A DNA stretch of 64,000 nucleotides from Chrysomallon squamiferum (Eukaryota; Mollusca; Gastropoda; Neomphalida; Peltospiridae): NCBI GenBank assembly GCA_012295275.1, contig CM022665.1:14663976-14727975 (forward strand), given 5' to 3'. Positions 38,261 to 52,759 of this stretch are shown here, in pieces (position 1 is the stretch's first letter; the number at the start of each line of letters is the position of its first letter). The notes below the pieces were generated by a model. That model saw nothing but the letters and a program-made list of their open reading frames with translations. It was not told the origin of the DNA and did no database searches. The translations under genes were made by a program, and so were the position numbers.

Positions 38261-41044
38261 ATATCAAGTTTAATGTACTAAAGCTATCATTATCAATTTG
38301 TTTCTGACAACAACAAAAAAAATTAAAAAATTAAAATTAAGAAGAAACAATCCTTCCCACACCCTTAAAAAAAATTGAAATTAACAGAACATGATTTTAA
38401 ATTTAAATGACGCTAAGCTGAAATAATAACATAAAAGTTACACTTTTAAATCTTCAGACAATTTTCTCTTTCAAGATGCTGAATAATTCATCTGACAATT
38501 GATACCTGAGAGGCATAAAATCTGAACCAAGATTAACTGCCATTGTTTTCAGCTTGTACAAAATCAATCCCTAATAATTATTTTTGTAACAAAGACATCT
38601 AGCATTTATATCAATTATTCTAAATATTTGTAAAATTTGGTCTTATTTAATAACCATTTTCTTCAACAACAACAATAACAATAATAAATAAATAAATAAA
38701 TAAATAAATAAATATAAATTAATTAACTAATGAAAATATATTTGTGTATGAATTTAATGTACGGCAGCAAATTACCATCACTGTTCAGGTTAACTATATT
38801 CCAGTGAAGTTTCCTGAAACTACCATCAAGGCAGTCTCAGGTCTGGCTTACAAACATCCACCTCTGTAAAGCCTATTAGATTAAAAATCTGAGTTGTATA
38901 CAATAGTTGGCAGTAAAGAATGGACAGGCTACTTTGCGACTGGCATAAAAACATTATGCTTTTCCATTTTTAATTTTCTTTCTTTCTCAATTATAAATAC
39001 TGTGTATATATTCATTATTATTATTATTATTATTATTATTACTAATACTAATACTGCTAATACTCTTCCTGTTTTAAATATATATAGTCACACACACACA
39101 CACACATAAACACACATGTATAGACAAACATTTGACTAACTGATGCTAGATACAAACTATACATAACTGTTCAGCCATAAAAACAGAATCTGTTTGTAAC
39201 CTGAGAACTGAGTGTATTTGTCTGATACAGTTTATAGATAATATCATCAAAAATACATATATTTTCTGCAGAACAGGTCTTACACTATCATGGATGATGT
39301 AAGATATAGAATAGAATTAATATTGCATATCTACTAATCTTTCTGATAAATACAAATGAGTGCATATGGTCATCAGTTTGTTGTAAGTATAGATATAAAT
39401 TGAAAATAATCACCAGTAATAAAGTAAGGGGAACCATAAAGTAAGCATAGCAAAAAAAAAAAAAAGTAGATTACATATGCAGTTTAATAATAATAACAAT
39501 AACAACAGCAATATCAATAACAATAATAAATAAATAAATAAAAATAATAACAGAGCTACTGATTGCAATAAAATGTACAAATCTACAAATCTGCAGATAT
39601 TTGCCATACCTCTTAATAATCTACTCTACAAATTTATTTGTTTGTTTGATTGTAACACTGCTTAAGCTGAAGGAGCTTAAATACAATGGTGTTTATATGA
39701 CATTTACATTAATCATGTGTATACACAAACAGTTTTTTTAACTTAATTCAAGATAATATTGTAAGTTGTGACTTAAAAAATAAAAAATAAAAATGCATTA
39801 TCTTTTTATTTACTTATTTATTTTGTTTTCTTAATTTTATTTTCAGTTATTTTTTCCTTTTAATTTATTTTAAAATTTGTTTTATTTATTAATATTATAA
39901 CTGTAATTATTATTATTATTATAATTTATAATACATCTAATACATTCATTAAAACACTAAAAGTCTTTTCTTTATTACTGTAATTCTTTCAATTTTCTTT
40001 TTCCAGAATTTCATCTGACCATAAAAGAAAAAAGAAATTGCTATTTGATTTCAAACATAATGTCTAAAGAAGACACTATTGTCATTTTGGGTTTTTTTTA
40101 ATCTCTTTTCATATTTTTTCTGTTTTCTTTTTCACTGTTTAGAAATCAATGCTGAACTACTTAAAATGCATACATAAATCAGGAACAGCATTGTCAGAAG
40201 AGCCAACTTCATTTTGCACCATAAAATGAAATGATCCATATAATTAAACAAACACAAAAGGTAGGGTATGGGGATAGGGAGGAGTCAGTGGGCAATCCAT
40301 TAAGGGCAGTAATTTCCTTAAACACTGGTAATTAGCTATAAAGAATCCATCAGAAAATGTAAGCTAAATTTTTTCCCAATAAACTTTCACCTGATCAGGT
40401 GCCCAGCAAAACCTATTATCCAAAATGACTTTTTAAGTATCATTTACCAGCAATTAACCTACAGTTGCTATGTGCAGTATACATTTCAAAGGGATCTCCA
40501 AGTATAATACAAGTTTAATCATTTTTTATATGCACACATCATACATTTTTGGCCAGGAAAATGTCACAGGCCCATCTAATTTGTCTTTTTTCATTACTGA
40601 AACGAGAATTTATGTTCTCTTGATGTAATACAATAACATCCAGAAAGACGATATTTTGTTGATGTAATTTAAAAGATATATAAATTACCCACTTTGAATG
40701 ATAAATCTATTCCAAATAATAATCAGACCAGACTGATCTTAAGTTTAAACAAGAACAAAAAAAAACATAATAATAAAAAAATATATATAATAAAAGAAGA
40801 TAATCAAACAAAAAAAATGTCAAAGATAGTGAAAAAAAATCATCATTAATTTGAGGTGATATCCTTAACTTGAAAAGATGAATGTTCTATATTGTTCAAG
40901 TTTGATAACTTATTAGACTATGAAGAACTATTATTGTCATGGTTTATATTACTGTTTTTCATGTTGTTATTTTTCCTTCTTTTTTTTTTTGAAAGTTTTT
41001 ATTTTGGAGATGTGTGGTTTGTTAGGATTTTATTTATTTATTTA

Positions 41045-41076
<32 letters not shown>

Positions 41077-41872
41077 GAAATTTAATATTTGATTTCCAAA
41101 AACATAATAACAAAAAATATATGACATATGGCATCTAAAACTGATGGGATGCCATATTGAAAATAAGAAAAATTATGCAAGTTTCTTATCAACAGTATTG
41201 TTATTAGACACTTTTTCCACATTTCAGTGATGTTTTTGTATTTTTGCTTTAGCAAAGATATAATGACATTTGTAATTTATTCAGTTACTACAAATAATAA
41301 ATAAGAAACCCACATTTATAATACTCCATACTTTACTCCATGGACATATTAGTTATCAGAGATATTTTACAAACACTTAACAAATCTTATTAAAATTCTA
41401 ATATTAATAATATCAACATAATCATTAAAAAAAATTTTTATGAATGACAAAATACATAGGTATCTACTGACATAATGTATCCATATATGGAACAACCAAA
41501 ACAAACAAAATAAACTTACTTATGCACAAACATACTAACAGATAATTCATCTAAGTTAGTATCGTTGTTTTCTCTTCATCCCCCCTCCCTTTATATATTT
41601 AAGATTTTCATTTTTCTTTTTCCATATCATGACAAAGTCATATCAAGAGCTTCACACACACACATACCACATCCATTCCTCTGGGTGTGGTATGGTATAC
41701 AACAAGATAATGATAATGGGGTTGGCGTTGATAATTAAATAACGTGATTACTGCTAATAGATCAGGACTTCATCAGTGGAAGCACTATCAGAGAAAACAA
41801 GCAGAGATTCCAGATTAAGTCTGCCTCAGTTAAAAGACTGCCACTATTGGAAGTCATCACGAGATAATGGTG
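38261..41872. other. Probable intron or intergenic DNA with simple repeats
   Basis: (AAAT)n lies near 38684-38713, (ATT)n near 39012-39040, (CA)n at 39091-39106 and a long T run at 41050-41076. 40260-40640 is moderately complex without exon signals. ATACCACA and TGTGGTAT (41667-41691) form a small inverted repeat containing two RUNX-like cores. Confidence 0.6.
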
Positions 41873-42300
41873 ACATTTTTACTCAGATTAAAACATAAGG
41901 AAATGGTTCTTCATCAGGCAAACTCCACTCTTAGAAATATTATGTCAAAGGAATGAGACTCATTCACATCAACTACAGTTTTAAACAAGCGAACAACTTC
42001 AGTGCTGGTAGGTTCTGGGATCACAAACCCAAAATTGCTTCTACTCTTAAGTCATTAAATATTTTTACTCATATTAAAACATAATGACATGGTTCATCAC
42101 CATCTGAGAGAAATGTCAAAGGAATAACTTGTGTTCATATTAACACAAGCTATGGCCTAATTTATCAGTCACTATACCACTAGATTCAAAGACCATCTCC
42201 CAAAACTGATTTATACTCATAGCTAATTAAATATTTTTTTAAAAATGTTACTACTATTAATGTACAATTAAATGGTTTTATTGAGGGGTGAAACTCATAT
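41873..42300. repeat. Degenerate tandem repeat, about 175-185 bp unit
   Basis: TTTTTACTCAGATTAAAACA, then TAAGGAAATGGTTC and GTCAAAGGAATGAGACTCAT at about 41876, recur as TTTTTACTCATATTAAAACA and GTCAAAGGAATAACTTGTGT at about 42063. A more diverged third copy begins near 42232 with AATGGTTTTATTGAGG and GAAACTCATATC. Each copy also has a CCCAAAA.TG.TT.TACTC segment. Confidence 0.7.
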
Positions 42301-43041
42301 CTATCATTCTAAAATCTATGTGATATTGTTACTGATATTAGCAAAAAAACACCCATACATATGTTGGGTAGTCTAGGAAAACCTGTCAGAAGTCACTGGG
42401 AGTCTTATCAAGAAAGAGGTTGAAATACATTATGAAGTCCCCAACAGTCTGGATTAACATTTTTTGCTTATATAATAACTAAAACATTAAAGCATGTTGT
42501 CCTAAAAGGAAAATTTAATCTGTGCACTATGAAATATGTTTTTAGTAAATTTTGTATGTTTAATTAAACCTAATTTGATAAATTTCCTAAAAAAGAAGTC
42601 TTTGAATTTTACCTATTATGAGGATTTTTTTTCCAACACATATTTGTGTAATGGTGGTGTAATGACCTGTGACCCTATTGCTATCACACATACACACATT
42701 GTTTACAACACTGTTGCGCACTTCAAAACCAGCAAGCTTATTAATTGTTTTCAGTGTAAATTTTTCAAAAACTTTACTACTGTAACAAAACTTATCTTTT
42801 TTTCTAAATGAAATTTTTAAATAATTAAAAGTGATTTTTAATGGTGATTACCTTTAGCTTTCAATAATGTCAAAAAAAATCAAAAAAAAAAATTGGACCA
42901 TGCAAAGGGTTGTCCACCACACAACTTTTTTTTTTGTTACCTTTTTTTTAAACTTAGTACTCAGAAAAATAGAATGCAATAATTACAAAGGAAAATGTGT
43001 TGAAGAGACATCCTGCATCTCATTATGCAACAGATAATCAA

Positions 43042-43075
43042 TCATTCTAACCACAGAGCTACAACCAGCTCGTAC
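43042..43075 (-). mobile_element. Possible tRNA-derived SINE fragment (A-box only)
   Basis: The minus strand reads CGAGCTGGTTGTAGCTCTGT then GGTTAGAATG. TAGCTCTGTGG is a good A box and is similar to the head at 30838. No B box was seen at the expected distance, so the copy is broken or the match is chance. Confidence 0.35.
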
Positions 43076-44188
43076 TACTCCACAACAGAAATGTCAGTGA
43101 TAAGTGGGGAAAACATGATTTATCTCTCCCAGACATAGCTGATCACTGAGTTTTTGTAAAAATCAGAACTGCACCCTTTTAGGCATGCCAGTCACAGAGC
43201 ACTTTCTTCTTCAGCAGTCCGGTCACACAGGAATGCTCAGACTCAATCAAGAGAACAGTCTCGGGAGTTTGTGTCTATTTAGATTTATCTAAAATCTATA
43301 GCTGCAAGTGAAACATTTTTCACATGATGAAACTGAGTCGCTCCCTGTGCACCATTCAATAAATCAGCAGCAATCAGTGATAAACAGCAAAAGAAAAACA
43401 AACAGAAAGAAGAAGAAGAAAAAAAGTAGGGACAAAAAATAAATGCTTAAAGATTTTTCTGGACATGGTATAAATCTTTGCAAGTAATTTCAAAAAATGA
43501 GATTAGCAAGATCATTTGTTATGTCCACTTGATTTAAGAGTTAACATTTCTAAAAGTACTGGATGAAAAAAAAAACCACACTTATTTCTGCAATAAATTT
43601 TAAATATTATCAAGTGAAGGAGCCTTCAAGTCTCAAGAATATTTAGTAAATGTCAAGTGGGAATAATTCTATTTAATGCTGTGATGAAAATTTGGTTAAT
43701 ATACTGAGTAGCCTGTCCACTATTAGGTATGAAATTAAGAGGGTTAAACTGGCAAATTAATGTATGTTGTAATATCAGTTAACGTAGTTCTGCAATAAAG
43801 TTGTTTGAAGAAAAAGTAAGAACATGTGAACAAAGTTGAAAAGTAACTTAACTTTTCATTTCCTTTCTTTACTGTAATTGTTAACAACATTTTTTTGGTT
43901 CCCTAATCATTTAATTCTCTCTCTCTCTCTCCATTTTCTATTTCTTATTGTCTCTCACTCTCTTTACTCAGCATTTGTTTTCTTTCTTTTTAAATATCCC
44001 AAGATAACCATATGTCATTATCCTGTGCAACAGTTTCATTTTAAATATATGTATATTTACTTACTTTCATGATCTATGTATATATGTATAGGATACAAAG
44101 ATATATGTACTCTAAATACATGACATTTATGCAGTGAACCACCAGCAATAAAATTAACTTTTAATAATACACCAGAAAGTCAAAAGAA

Positions 44189-44261
<73 letters not shown>
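44189..44261. repeat. (GA)n microsatellite, about 73 bp
   Basis: A nearly pure GA tract with one AAAG interruption near its 5' end. A GTAT tract follows within 60 bases. Confidence 0.97.
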
Positions 44262-44264
<3 letters not shown>

Positions 44265-44313
44265 AAATTTTTTATATTTAAGAAACTCTTCTTTACTTTT
44301 GGGGTAAATTATA

Positions 44314-44348
<35 letters not shown>

Positions 44349-45160
44349 TTTTGTTTTTTGTTTTTTTTACCTCTTATGAGTCATTTGGCTAACTATTACA
44401 ATACATGTGGCTTTCAATCTTTCAAGAATGATCCACAAAAACTCTACTGTTCAATTTATTAGAATGGCTGATCGACAGTGATAAAAATGGCAGCTCTGTA
44501 TCACAACCAAGATTTTTTAAAATTAAATAACAGGTATACAGTCAGAACAAAATGAAACTATAACTCAGCAAACCTGTGATCATTATTTCACAAATGGAGA
44601 GAAATTACAATTTCATACATATCTAGAATAGCAGCTTCATGAAGCAACATAACATTTGCCTTGTAATAAGAGAAATAATTCTGATGAAGTGCTGATAGGA
44701 GTTTTGTCATTTACATTTGAAGTCTGTTGGTGTTGAATAACCATCACCTTTGGAAGTATATTAAACCATCTGTTTGGTTTATGTGAAGCTATCTTTGCTT
44801 ACTGACATATTAGATAAAACCCCATTGTGTACGACATAATCACATGCTAAAAGATCCCTTCTATTAGTGTATCATAAAAACTTCTCTTTAGTGTGTAAAA
44901 CCATTGCTCCTAATTATTTTGGTGAATGGAGCATTGTCTGTTGTTAATGAATATTCTTCAAGTATTAAAACAATGTTAGAGAGAGAAATATCTGCACCTA
45001 TTTGTAACCTATGTTAATGAAACCACATACACCAATTATTTTCATTCTGATTCTGCATGCAGGGTATGTCAGTCAGCTCTTCTATAACTGGTTTTAAAAC
45101 AACAAACTATTAAAATGGCTTGTCAATCCATTTTCACATTATAAGAAATGTTTCACTTAC

Positions 45161-45226
45161 CTCACCATTGGGAATGGGTCTAATGATTCCTCTTGATGTT
45201 AACATACGAAATGAAGTTTCTATAGC
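45161..45226 (-). CDS. Internal coding exon, 66 nt, unknown protein
   Basis: On the minus strand, TTATTTTCAG precedes the exon and GGTGAG then GTAAGT follows it; both splice sites are close to the animal consensus. The exon is exactly 22 codons, and only one frame is open: AIETSFRMLTSRGIIRPIPN followed by GE. The other two frames have stops. The preceding candidate exon at 53166-53199 ends exactly at a codon boundary, so both can be joined in frame. Length divisible by three means it could be skipped without a frameshift. I could not assign the peptide to a family. The pattern of a hydrophobic helix followed by Gly-Ile-Ile-Arg-Pro suggests a folded domain, but this is only an impression. Confidence 0.7.
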
Positions 45227-45328
45227 CTGAAAATAACAATTATCAAGATACAACCAACAGTAACAAATAAATAAATAAATAAAACATTATTATTGTTGTT
45301 AATTTATTTTTTTATTTATTATTAATTG

Positions 45329-45330
<2 letters not shown>

Positions 45331-45363
<33 letters not shown>
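45331..45363. repeat. T homopolymer, 33 bases
   Basis: An uninterrupted T run about 100 bases upstream (minus sense) of the 45161-45226 exon acceptor. Confidence 0.95.
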
Positions 45364-45368
<5 letters not shown>

Positions 45369-47027
45369 CACTGAGGATATTACCAAAAAAGAAGAAGAAA
45401 AAAGATGGAAAATTACAGTGTTTAGAAAAACATATATTTATATAATGAAAACATGCATCTATTTTGTAAATATCTAAAAAAAAAACTAATGAATGAATGT
45501 TTAATAAAAAGTCAATATATTCTATGAAATTGTTTTTGCATAATGTTGCTAATATATGAAAGAAATTACAAAAGGCATCTTAAATTGACCTTAAATGCAG
45601 AAAAGCACATATCACACAGTTAAGACTGGAATGGGCAACAGGAATTAACTACATGCTTAAACATGCCATTTAATGCTATTCTCAGCATTTTCAAGATAGA
45701 TTTCAAAATAAAAAATATTTGTAAAAATTGCATCATTTATGTTTTCTTTATTTTTATCTGTAATTATTCTATTCAATTATTATTGGTTTTTTTTTTTTTT
45801 AGTTGCTGTTGTTATTATTATATTTATTCCCATTTTTGTCAATATAATTTAAAAAATCCTAAATTATTTTCATGCACCTGCATTTACAGATAGGCATGTA
45901 ATATAATATCTTTTCACAATTGATGGTTTACTTCCATACATAAAAATATTTAATTAAACTGGAAGATTGAATCAACAGCTTCATGTCAAACAAGAGTTGT
46001 TTTTTTTCTATGAATCACTGTTTAAAAAAATACTATTGCCTTTTCTTGTTTCCTTTTTTAAAACAGAAAAATTAAATTTGAAAACAGCCACCTATCAAAT
46101 TTTCGTTTAAGCTTGCAAACTGAAAATGTCAGCTCTATAAATATGAGAGTAAACTTAAATGTGAGAAAAAAAAAAGAAGAAAAATCCTATTCTCTGACAG
46201 ACAGAAAATTAAATTAAATTATGTTTTCTATTAATTCTGAAGGGAAAAAATATGCCTCTTTAATATCCACACTAGCCATTTATTTCAACCAAAAAAAAAA
46301 TTAAAGCTAAGAAAGAAAATATGGTTAAAAAAAAGGTATTATATGTTAAAGACAGTATTTAAATTCATTCTGTTTATAAATAAATAAATAAATAAAACAA
46401 TTACAGAATATTAAAAACAAATATCAAATAAAATTTATCTTAAAATGAAAATATCTTCTGATAAAAACAAAAGATCGTTAAACATATGAAAACTCTGAAT
46501 GTAACTGAGATTATCATTTATATATCATGCTTTAAAACAATAAAAAAATAAAATATTTCAAACAGATCAAAATATCATGAAATATCATCCAGCATAAAGA
46601 AAATGTGATAGTAATGCAAGAGCTTAAAAGATAAATATAATCTAACCAATAATGTCAACTTCAATTAAAGAATATTAAAAGATCTCCTCTATCTAAAATT
46701 TACATTTATAACAGGTTTCTCTCCATTTCAAAAATAACAAGACTATATTAGAAAGAAAAAAAAACAAATAAATAAAAATTTAATTATTATCATTTTCAAT
46801 TCCTAACTTTGGAAATGTTAACTGTGTTTCAGATCCTATTATCTGAATAAGAATTTAACAAAATCAAATACATATTAAAACTAAAGGGTATTATGTTCTC
46901 TGGTATCAGTTTCTGCAACAGGAAACCTGCTGCCATTATTTTATAGTTACTTTTGTCAGTTAGTACAAAGCAGTTATTTATATGAAGTGGTTTTATATGA
47001 ATTTCATCTAGCACTGTCTGAAATAGG

Positions 47028-47116
47028 CTTTAGCCCAATGATTTCACTGAAGCCAGTATGTCCTATAACTTATCAAGCTTCTGGCTTGTGCTCTAACCAC
47101 CAAACTATCTCTGGAA
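47028..47116 (-). mobile_element. tRNA-derived SINE head (fragment)
   Basis: The minus strand reads GATAGTTTGGTGGTTAGAGC (A-box-like), then ACAAGCCAGAAGCTTGATAA, then GTTATAGGACATACTGGC (degenerate B box). The order and spacing follow a tRNA. It shares GTTATAGGA with the copy at 51185-51275. Confidence 0.6.
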
Positions 47117-49892
47117 CATAATTAAATAAATAAAAACATTATCTGATAACAATACTGATAACAGTTACATGTATAACAATAATGTGCAATACGATGTAGT
47201 GTGTGTGTGTGATGTAAGTAAAACAGTAATGTACAGTAAGATGTAGTGTGTATATGTATCTACACACACAGAGCTGTCAATCTTATTAACAAGCCGTGGT
47301 TAGCTGCTGTCTGAGAACCCAGACCACACTGATGCCAATGTTGATTGCTGCCATGACAAGTGCTGTTTTATCAGGTTCACTGAGACAAACAAACAAACAA
47401 AGCAGGAAAATTGCCAGATTGTTCATTTGATAAACTGTATAAGAAAGAAAACAGAAATAAAGATTTTGAAATGTCTATTAGAAAAAAAAATAAGAAAAAC
47501 AAAAAAATATGGGGGTCACAACAGAGTCATAGGATTCACTTTGTCAAATGTATTTTATGTAGTGATCATCAGTGAAAATAAAGACAAGTTTAAAATTTCA
47601 ATATCTGTGAGGTTGCACTGGGCTAAATGTGAAGATTTGTTTTAAAAACTGGAAACATTCATCTCAGGTCCTTATTCAAATTACTTTGACTCAAAATACA
47701 TATTTAAACTTAGTTTCATAGCATAAAAAAATAAAATAAAATAAAAATAAATTTTAAAGCTTTAATTTGAAGCTCTGTTTGAATGTTTCATTACAATGCC
47801 CAGTCTTAAAACTGTATTTGGTATTAAAAAATTATTAAATAAACAAATTAAAGGAAAGAAAAACAGAAAAACACTTCTTTTAAATTTGTTAAATTTTAAT
47901 ACTGGTACTGAAATAGTCTCACTGGTTGATAAAAATCTGAAACCTATAAACTACAAAAACAATCCATAGGTTTAAAATGGTTAAAAATATCACAGAATAT
48001 TAAACTTCAGCAAAACCAAAAAATATTAATTTTATCCACTGATTTTTTTTTTTTTTTTTTTTTTAAATTTAAAAAAACAAAACAAAAAAAAACCATTTTT
48101 TTAATTTAATATATATATATATATAAATCTCTTTTTATGTAAAAAGTAAAAATAAAAGCTTAAATTGGAATATCTATATATCCAAGTCCAAAGAGTGGGA
48201 GTAAGAAAAGAGCCTTAGAAAATCTCTAACACATTATTTCTGTTTACCAAGATCTTAGCAACTATACAACTAGGACAGACCTAGCAAAGCCAAGCATTTG
48301 TGACTTATTATTTACAAGCCTAAAATCTCAACCTTTTTGGCACACTGCAATGCAAAGAATTTCTGTCACTTTAGGTTTCTTTTTCCTTCTCAGTCTCTCT
48401 GTGCTTGTATTTCTTAACTTTTGCTCTTTAACTTTTATTTGTTCTTTTATTATTTTTTTTTTTTTATTATTATTTTTTTAATTATTATTATTATTATTAT
48501 TTTTTTTTTTTTTTTTTTTTTTTTTGTTTGCTGGGATATACTGAATCAAGTCTCCAGGTCATGTTTTTTTTTTTTAGCCCAAAACAAATTTACAAAAATT
48601 GCACTCTAATGTAGAAGCAATCAGAGAATAATGACAGAGTATTACAGGCTTGTTTTGTAAAGCTTTGAGTCACAAGATTCCAAGTAAAGTAAGCAGAAGC
48701 ATGATTCACTGACCAAATCATTGGCTATACTGAATGGATAAACATATGAATGAAAGAATGAATGAATGAATGAGAGCCAGGCACAAACAAATTGTTTGTC
48801 AGAATGGTTTACAAATGAATGAAAGAATGAAAAACGGACTGAATGTTTAACTACACTACAGCACCCAGAAAAACAGGATTATGAGTGGTATTAACTAAAT
48901 AAATTTAAAAATCCAGTCAATGAAATGAAAAAAAAAAATGAAAAAAGAAACAAAAACAGTGAGGTTCCTTGATGTTGTTGATTTTAAATATGAAATCTGT
49001 AATGAACAAAAAATAGTATTAAAAATAATAATAATAACAAAAAAATGTCAATATTATAATTCATTCATACAGAAATTGGTCTAGATTTTGGGGGGGGGGT
49101 TTATAACTTTCTTGAATATTTTTTTTCTTTTTTTAATTTAATTTATTTGAGCATCTGGTGTAAGCTTTCCAATCTGATAATTAATTTTTTTCTTTTTGTT
49201 CATATTAAAAAACGCACAAAAAAAAAAAGCCCCAAATAAAACAAATGGCAAGGTACTGCACCAAGAAACCTCAATATAGAGAATAAAACTCTGAGATCAA
49301 TACAGACTGACTTCCTAACCATTCATACATCATTTAATATGCATCAGATAATACAAACAAATCAATCCTGACATGACTAAAAACATGGACAATTTGCCAA
49401 TTAACTTCTTGACTTGGCCCATTCTAATTCTGACATTTTAATTCAGCTTTATAAAATGCACTGAAAAGACACACACACACACACAATCTGTGTCACAGCC
49501 ACATGACTAGGCAGCAGATACCAGGCAGGAGAACTCAATAGAACGATTAGTATTTCCATAAATCTTTTCGAGAAAGTTTTGCAAAGCAGAATACATATAT
49601 TCGTAAAGCAGCTGTCGAGCTTACAATACAACAGGGGATTATTATCATCTGAAGTTGAAGCAGATATGTGTTGACAATCACATACTGCTTGCTGTATATA
49701 GATACATTGGTGATAGTTTGAGATTTATGATCATATAATTAGGAATGGACAACCAGTGTGTACTAAATTCAATTCATTGTAAATGCTGTTATAATATTCA
49801 CACAGATTCAAGCTATATACAAATACAAAGTGACAAACATACATATTTTAAAAAGTACAAAAAAAACACATAAATATTTATATAACAGATAC

Positions 49893-50000
49893 ATTCACCA
49901 TATCTTACTGTACATTACTGAATTACTTACAGTTATATGTTCACTACATTTTACTGATTATTACTGTTTTACTTATATTACAGAAATATATTCACTACAA
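49893..50000. repeat. Short degenerate tandem repeat, about 45 bp unit
   Basis: A unit like TTCACTACATTTTACTGATT, then ATTACTGTTTTACTTA-like sequence, starts near 49893, 49939 and 49989 (partial). Confidence 0.5.
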
Positions 50001-51184
50001 ACATAACCTTTTTAAAATAAAAACTTAAAGAACTGAAGCTATGTGAGATAAAATATAAATGAAATGTTATGTAAAAGGAATTTGTGACAGTAAAATGATA
50101 TAGTTATATAGTGAAATAACATTTCTCTTTCTCCTCCACTTGTGTGCCTATGTCTTTCAAACCCACTTCTTTCCAGTCTTTCACTGGTATCCATTTCCCC
50201 TTTTCTCTTTTTCTCATTCCTTCCTTCCTTTCCATTCCTCTGTCCTGTGTCTTTCAAATCTTTTATTTATGTCTATTTTACACCTTCCATCTCTCTCCTT
50301 CCTTTTTTCTTTTCTTTTGCTCTCTCTTTTTTTGTATTACCACATTTCTTTCTTTCTTTTTTCCATCCCTCCCAAATGCCCTTTCCCTCTCTTTGCCCCA
50401 AATATTTGAATAACAATGGTTCCTCTTGTGTGACTGTGTGAGGACAGGTAATTAAACAGAGACAGTACACAGAACCTGGGGTTCTTCATGTCAGACACAC
50501 AACAAGAAGTGACAGCATATTTACCAGAAAACACAATACAACCTGTTTAATACAATATTTGTAATCATGAATTTTCCATTTGTTCATAAAAAAAATAAAA
50601 AAAAAATAAAAAAATCACACATTATTCAAATTCCATGTTAAAAATCAATTTTTATTTCAGAAAATGTTTACTGTGACAACTTTGTGAAAGCACCACATAA
50701 GAAATGTTGTATAGCAAAACTGATGTTTAACTGTTTGTCATCTTTTATTTGTAATTACTTTTGATAAACATGTTAGGAATATCAAACAAAAAAAAACAAA
50801 ACAAAAATTAAAATTAACAAAATTAACTTCACTACCTCTTAAAAAATAAAAGAAATAAAGTAAATTATAGTTGTAATTTACAATATTATTTAAAAAAATA
50901 AAAAATAAAAAAACAGAAATAAAAATAAAATTATGATAGACCTATTAAACTCCTGGCTTAAAAAAGAATATCTAATATCAAAATAACTGGATTATTAACA
51001 TAAATGTTAACAGTTCTTAGACACCAAATATTTTATTTTTATATACTAATAAAATAAGAGAAGAAAACTGCATATCTTTCAACTAATCATTTTCATTAGC
51101 AAGTAATGTTTTACATCCACCTAGCATAAGACAGGAAAGTACGTTAGTACAATTTAAAAACTAATCACTACACATTAACTGGAA

Positions 51185-51275
51185 TAGAATGTAGTTCAAT
51201 GGATCCATTACGGAGGACTGATCCTATAACCCATGATACCCGAACCCTTCTCTAACCATTTTTCTATTGATTAGT
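51185..51275 (-). mobile_element. tRNA-derived SINE head (fragment)
   Basis: The minus strand reads AAATGGTTAGAGAAGGGTTC (A-box-like), then GGGTATCATGGGTTATAGG, then GGATCAGTCCTCC (B-box-like). GGATCAGTCCT is shared with 34970-35035 and GTTATAGGA with 47028-47116. These shared words link the fragments as one family. Confidence 0.55.
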
Positions 51276-52386
51276 GAACTTAACTTTCCTTGTTAATGGA
51301 CAGGCTGTTGTTAAGGCAATAAAAATCAGATCATACCAGGATGCTGATACCTTGCAAACTTACACTGACATTTGGATAAATACAGCAGCCTTGAGTTTGG
51401 TGGCAACATGCATGATATTTAAATATTGACACACTTGATGTCAAGTCAAACGTCATCTGGTTTGGCAGCTGCGTTGGTAAAGAATTCAATAACACAACTG
51501 AAAATCATTCTTTGTATTCGTTTGTAAATGGGAATAATGGGTTTTGTTGTAATTTATAATACAAAAATAAATTCAGTGATATTGTCCTAGATTTCTTTTT
51601 TAGAAGTGACAATAATCTACTCCAGTAATTTTTATTCATGTTCAATATATACATACAAACATACATTACTTAGTTTTGTTGTTGATTTTTATTGTGTGTC
51701 TGCTTTATATAAATTAATATATTTTATAAAGGATTTTGCTATGGTATAACTGTTAAAAATAAGCTCTCACAGAATGCCTATTATTTTATTTATTTATTTA
51801 TTTGATGTTTACTTTTATACTTTTATTTTGTTGATATGCTGGTTTAATTTTGATAGTAAATGTCATTAATAGTACAAGTCAATAAAACTGTTTTTAGTGA
51901 TAAAGAACTATCTAATGTTTATTGATTTATAAGGTAACCACCTTGTTGGTGTATAGAACCATTCCACTAATACTTCATCAAAACAACTTTCTTCTTGGTG
52001 TTTGAAACTGTTATGTCTAAACCTACTCGTGGTTAAAGACACCTCTCTATGTTACTATGATACACTGTTTTGAAATGTTATTTTTATTAAGAAGAATAAA
52101 GATCCATACAAAAAAGCCAAGAAAATAAAGTCTCACAGTAATTTTTCCTGATTGCAAACAATCAAGATAATTTGTTAATTTGAGATTTCCAGAATTAGTG
52201 AGAAAAAAAAGGAAAACAAAACCACACACACACACCCCAAAATCCCATTAGTATATCACTTTAAGCTGTCTCAAACAAAAACAAATTAAGTTGTTAAATG
52301 TGTTTTAAAATCTGACAGAAGTAATTGTGAGAAAGGAAATAAACATAATCAGGCAATATTTGACAAATTTTCACAGGAATCAAATT

Positions 52387-52426
52387 AACCTTTTGATACC
52401 AATTTTCACGTCAACATCAAAAGGTT
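52387..52426. repeat. Perfect 11-bp inverted repeat (hairpin)
   Basis: AACCTTTTGAT (52387-52397) and ATCAAAAGGTT (52416-52426) are exact reverse complements with an 18-base loop. The loop contains ACGT. It could be a small hairpin, or a pair of TCF/SOX-like TCAAAAG sites. Confidence 0.7.
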
Positions 52427-52759
52427 GAAAATGGTGTAACCACTTTTCGAGGGTGGGAATTAAACATAATTTCTTCTGCTGGTGTCATTTTTTGATGCCA
52501 GTAAATGAAAGCCATAATCAGTGTTTGTTTTTAAGATGGAGAAGGTCACAAATGAAGTCAAATGTTAGTGCAACAGAGTCAGGTCAGAGCAAACAGCCAT
52601 GCATGCAGAGACTTGTGGGGCAAGCGTCTGAATCATGCAGTTTGTCAAATATTAAAGAAACACAGCAAAGATCAGATAAACATTGCATCAGCGTGGTGTG
52701 CTCACAGACAGGAAGTTAAATGTTAGACATTTTGGGGGATCAATGCTAAGGGCCATGGA

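Larger units (their letters stand above)
42301..45160. other. Probable intron with repeats
   Basis: Mostly AT-rich DNA downstream (minus sense) of the 45161 exon. It holds the SINE-like fragment at 43042 and the (GA)n tract at 44189, listed separately, plus a GTAT tract at 44322-44348. 43090-43390 is moderately complex. No further exon with paired splice sites was found. Confidence 0.55.

Noticed and set aside
41667-41691. Inverted repeat ATACCACA / TGTGGTAT as a transposon end or hairpin
   Set aside because: Eight-base arms are within chance expectation, and no element boundaries or target duplications were seen.
50039-50534. Several overlapping 65-99-codon frames on both strands
   Set aside because: All cover one pyrimidine-rich stretch that has few stop codons in any frame.
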